Part shown: positions 4,956-5,537 of the stretch, piece after piece
Numbering within the stretch: the stretch's first letter is position 1
Layout: each line of letters opens with the position of its first letter
Assembly (NCBI GenBank): GCA_945788155.1
Contig: CALZKX010000088.1
Location: forward strand, 1-5,537
Direction of reading: 5' to 3'
From: an uncultured Flavobacteriaceae bacterium
GTDB lineage: Bacteria > Bacteroidota > Bacteroidia > Flavobacteriales > Flavobacteriaceae
Length of the DNA: 5,537 bases
Translations under genes and position numbers: made by a program
Notes under the pieces: model-generated
Databases searched by the model: none
What the model was told of the DNA's origin: nothing
What the model saw: the letters and a program-made list of their open reading frames with translations, nothing else

Positions 4956-5537
4956 CTACTTATTCATTAAATCCTCAATTTCATCGGCATCAATTGGAAT
5001 ATTTCGCATAAGGTTAAATGGTGCACCTTTTTCTTGAATCACAACATCATCTTCCAATCTAATTCCCATACTTTCTTCTTGAATATAAATTCCAGGCTCA
5101 ACAGTAAATACCATATTAGCTTTCATTGGGATTTTTAATTCTCCATAATCGTGAGTGTCCAGTCCTATATGGTGTGATGTTCCATGCATAAAGTATTTTT
5201 TGTATGCTGGCCATTTAGCATCTTCATTTTGTACATCTGCTTTATCCAATAAGCCTAAGCCTAATAACTCAGACGTCATTATTTTTCCAACCTCAACATG
5301 GTATTCTGCCCAAATAGTTCCTGGAACAAGCATTTTGGTCGCTTCATCTTTTACTCTATGCACTGCATTATACACCGCTCTTTGCCTGTCAGTAAATCGG
5401 CCGTTAACAGGGATTGTTCGTGTCATATCACTTGAATAGTTGGCATACTCTGCGCCTACATCCATTAGTAACATATCACCATCTTTACATGCTTGATTGT
5501 TCTCAATATAATGTAATACACATGCATTAAAGCCTGA
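4956..5537 (-). CDS. pepP: M24 family Xaa-Pro aminopeptidase, C-terminal part (5' end outside window)
   Basis: Cytosolic metallopeptidase that removes an N-terminal residue when proline follows. The open frame reaches the right edge and gives 193 visible residues; the family is usually about 430, so the N-terminal domain and part of the catalytic domain are outside the window. The Met at 5474 is internal: SGFNACVLHY and NNQACKDGD, typical of the family, lie upstream of it. All five pita-bread-fold metal ligands are present (numbering from the edge): Asp26 in MDVGAEY, Asp37 in SSDMTRT, His122 in HGTSHHIG, Glu147 in FTVEPGIYI and Glu162 in IRLEDD. The flanking HGTSH and THD histidines used by aminopeptidase P are also present, which favours it over methionine aminopeptidase or prolidase. 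The stop is TAG. The gene converges on the HMA lipoprotein gene. The symbol is by family; other M24B paralogues are possible. Confidence 0.92.
   Translation of the reverse strand, partial: SGFNACVLHYIENNQACKDGDMLLMDVGAEYANYSSDMTRTIPVNGRFTDRQRAVYNAVHRVKDEATKMLVPGTIWAEYHVEVGKIMTSELLGLGLLDKADVQNEDAKWPAYKKYFMHGTSHHIGLDTHDYGELKIPMKANMVFTVEPGIYIQEESMGIRLEDDVVIQEKGAPFNLMRNIPIDADEIEDLMNK

Noticed and set aside
5155..5439. Open frame of 94 codons on the plus strand inside the aminopeptidase gene
   Set aside because: Antisense shadow of a gene with all catalytic ligands intact.

Overview
The window looks like chromosome from a member of the Bacteroidota, most likely Flavobacteriaceae (inference). The DNA is very AT-rich, and the genes lack clear Shine-Dalgarno sites. 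One gene, rplU, has a textbook Bacteroidota promoter (TTTG, 19 nt, TAnnTTTG). The protein content fits as well: an L21 with a long Lys/Ala-rich tail, a DUF1569-type DinB-like protein and a GMTCEIGC heavy-metal lipoprotein.

Layout, left to right. Bases 1-865 (+) hold the C-terminal two thirds of S-adenosylhomocysteinase (ahcY), followed by a strong intrinsic terminator. A small DinB/DUF1569-like gene (954-1424, +) starts 13 nt after that terminator's T-run. It converges, with a 21-nt gap, on an Abi_2 (AbiD/AbiF-type) HEPN protein gene (1446-2348, -). The leader of the abi gene carries a GC-rich hairpin with a U-run, directly behind a TAnnTTTG box. I read this as a small non-coding RNA of about 55 nt. 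Then come the ribosomal protein pair rplU-rpmA (3419-2587, -) with its own promoter and terminator, an EamA-family membrane transporter (4413-3538, -), a divergent HMA-domain lipoprotein (4491-4901, +), and the C-terminal part of an M24 Xaa-Pro aminopeptidase (5537-4956, -), cut by the window edge.

Most of the window is housekeeping: the methyl cycle, the large ribosomal subunit, peptide turnover and transport. The accessory element is the abi locus. A predicted RNase toxin of the HEPN class with an intact R-x4-H motif is preceded by a compact structured RNA with its own promoter. This resembles the RNA-antitoxin/HEPN-toxin arrangement described for abiF-type systems. The protein family and the hairpin are read directly from sequence. 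The antitoxin role of the RNA is inferred.

No tRNA, rRNA, CRISPR array, insertion sequence or attachment site was seen. The longest gene-free stretch is 2349-2586 (238 nt), which holds the abi ncRNA, its promoter and the rpmA terminator, with nothing recognisable between about 2422 and 2525.
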